Below, one piece after another: positions 63,601 through 64,000 of a stretch of 64,000 nucleotides of DNA. The notes beneath the pieces were generated by a model. The model worked only from the letters and a program-made list of their open reading frames with translations. It had not been told where the DNA came from and made no database searches. Origin of the DNA: Antrihabitans auranticaus (GTDB lineage: Bacteria > Actinomycetota > Actinomycetes > Mycobacteriales > Mycobacteriaceae); contig NZ_JAEMNW010000003.1 in assembly GCF_016481275.1 (NCBI RefSeq), positions 310,001-374,000 on the forward strand. Direction: 5' to 3'. The number at the start of each line of letters is the position of its first letter. Positions within the stretch are counted from its first letter, which is position 1. The position numbers and the translations under genes were made by a program.

Positions 63601-64000
63601 CTCGGTAATTGCGGTGGTGGTGACACACAAGCGCCGCGAGCTGCTCGTCGAGTCGCTACGGGCGGTCTCCTCGCAGTCGCGACCGGTCGACCACCTGATC
63701 GTCGTCGACAACGGCAACGAACCGGACGTTCGCCAGGTGGTGACGAGCCAACCCGTGGCGACGACGTACCTCGGTTCTCGCCATAACCTCGGCGGCGCAG
63801 GCGGATTCGCGCTCGGCATGCTGTACGCGCTTTCGCTGGGTGCCGACTGGGTGTGGTTGGCCGACGACGACGGTCGACCCGACGGTCCGGAAGTGCTGGC
63901 AACCCTGCTGGATTGCGCGCAGCGCCACGGGCTGGCAGAAGTGTCGCCGGTCGTGTGCGATATCGACTCTCCGGACGACCTGGCCTTCCCGCTCCGCCGC
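63590..64000 (+). CDS. glfT1: Galactofuranosyltransferase GlfT1 (3' truncated by window)
   Basis: 137 codons to the window end from GTG 63590. GT2 fold: VIAVVVTHKRRELLVESLRAV, LIVVDNGNEP, then GSRHNLGGAGGFALGM and WLADDDGRP, whose DDD motif binds the UDP-galactofuranose nucleotide. It begins galactan synthesis on the lipid-linked rhamnosyl acceptor; the M. tuberculosis homologue is Rv3782. Confidence 0.9.
   Translation, partial: MKADSVIAVVVTHKRRELLVESLRAVSSQSRPVDHLIVVDNGNEPDVRQVVTSQPVATTYLGSRHNLGGAGGFALGMLYALSLGADWVWLADDDGRPDGPEVLATLLDCAQRHGLAEVSPVVCDIDSPDDLAFPLRR

Overview
The window looks like a chromosomal segment of a high-GC, mycolic-acid-containing actinobacterium (order Mycobacteriales/Corynebacteriales, most likely a Rhodococcus- or Nocardia-like member of Nocardiaceae). 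Support comes from two Ag85-type mycolyltransferase-like esterases, two MmpL-family transporters with TetR regulators, mycothiol-type DinB proteins, a proteasome activator (Bpa), a galactan ABC exporter followed by GlfT1, and gene content recalling the M. tuberculosis Rv3722c-Rv3783 interval (aspartate aminotransferase, ThrE, TadA with its partner, TyrA, HisC2, quinone oxidoreductase, Rv3778c-like protein, Bpa, Wzm/Wzt, GlfT1). Assignments rest on reading motifs by eye; no database search was run.

Layout. 1-3.7 kb: thioesterase end, DNA-repair protein, methyltransferase, aspartate aminotransferase and the SRP RNA. 3.8-4.8 kb: a tRNA-Ser(GGA) flanked by two unrelated tandem-repeat arrays, one carrying inverted copies of the tRNA 5' half. 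4.9-10.8 kb: NmrA-DUF2218 fusion, a helical-repeat protein pair, two mycothiol/DinB-type proteins. 10.8-14 kb: a queuosine-related trio (GluQ, YhhQ-type transporter, Tgt). 14-17.6 kb: a heterodimeric ABC exporter. 17.7-25.4 kb: a tightly packed minus-strand operon encoding a 1697-residue Thr/Gly repeat protein with a C-terminal LPTTG anchor, a one-TM protein, an HTTM-domain protein, a class E sortase and a 52-residue membrane protein. 25.7-37 kb: ThrE, Rrf2 regulator, esterase, small secreted proteins, and two TetR-MmpL modules with visible operators. 37-44 kb: tRNA-Ser(CGA), TadA and partner, TyrA, and a C5-methyltransferase/putative restriction enzyme/Vsr cassette. 44-57 kb: MpaB-like oxygenase, P450, Hsp20, tRNA-Arg and two more tRNA-Ser genes, HisC, a degenerate 5'-nucleotidase, a second esterase, an NHL-propeller secreted protein, MarR regulator. 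57-64 kb: quinone oxidoreductase, EAL-like/DICT protein, PLP-fold protein lacking its lysine, Bpa, and Wzm-Wzt-GlfT1 for cell-wall galactan.

The most interesting points are the sortase/HTTM/giant-repeat-protein operon (17681-25436), which reads as a dedicated surface-fibre system, and a shared C-terminal LFGS(S) ending on three otherwise unrelated exported proteins (28830-29048, 32848-33369, 54476-55423), which may be an unrecognised envelope-sorting tag. Several enzymes in the window have lost catalytic residues, and the tRNA-Ser(GGA) locus has an unusual repeat architecture.
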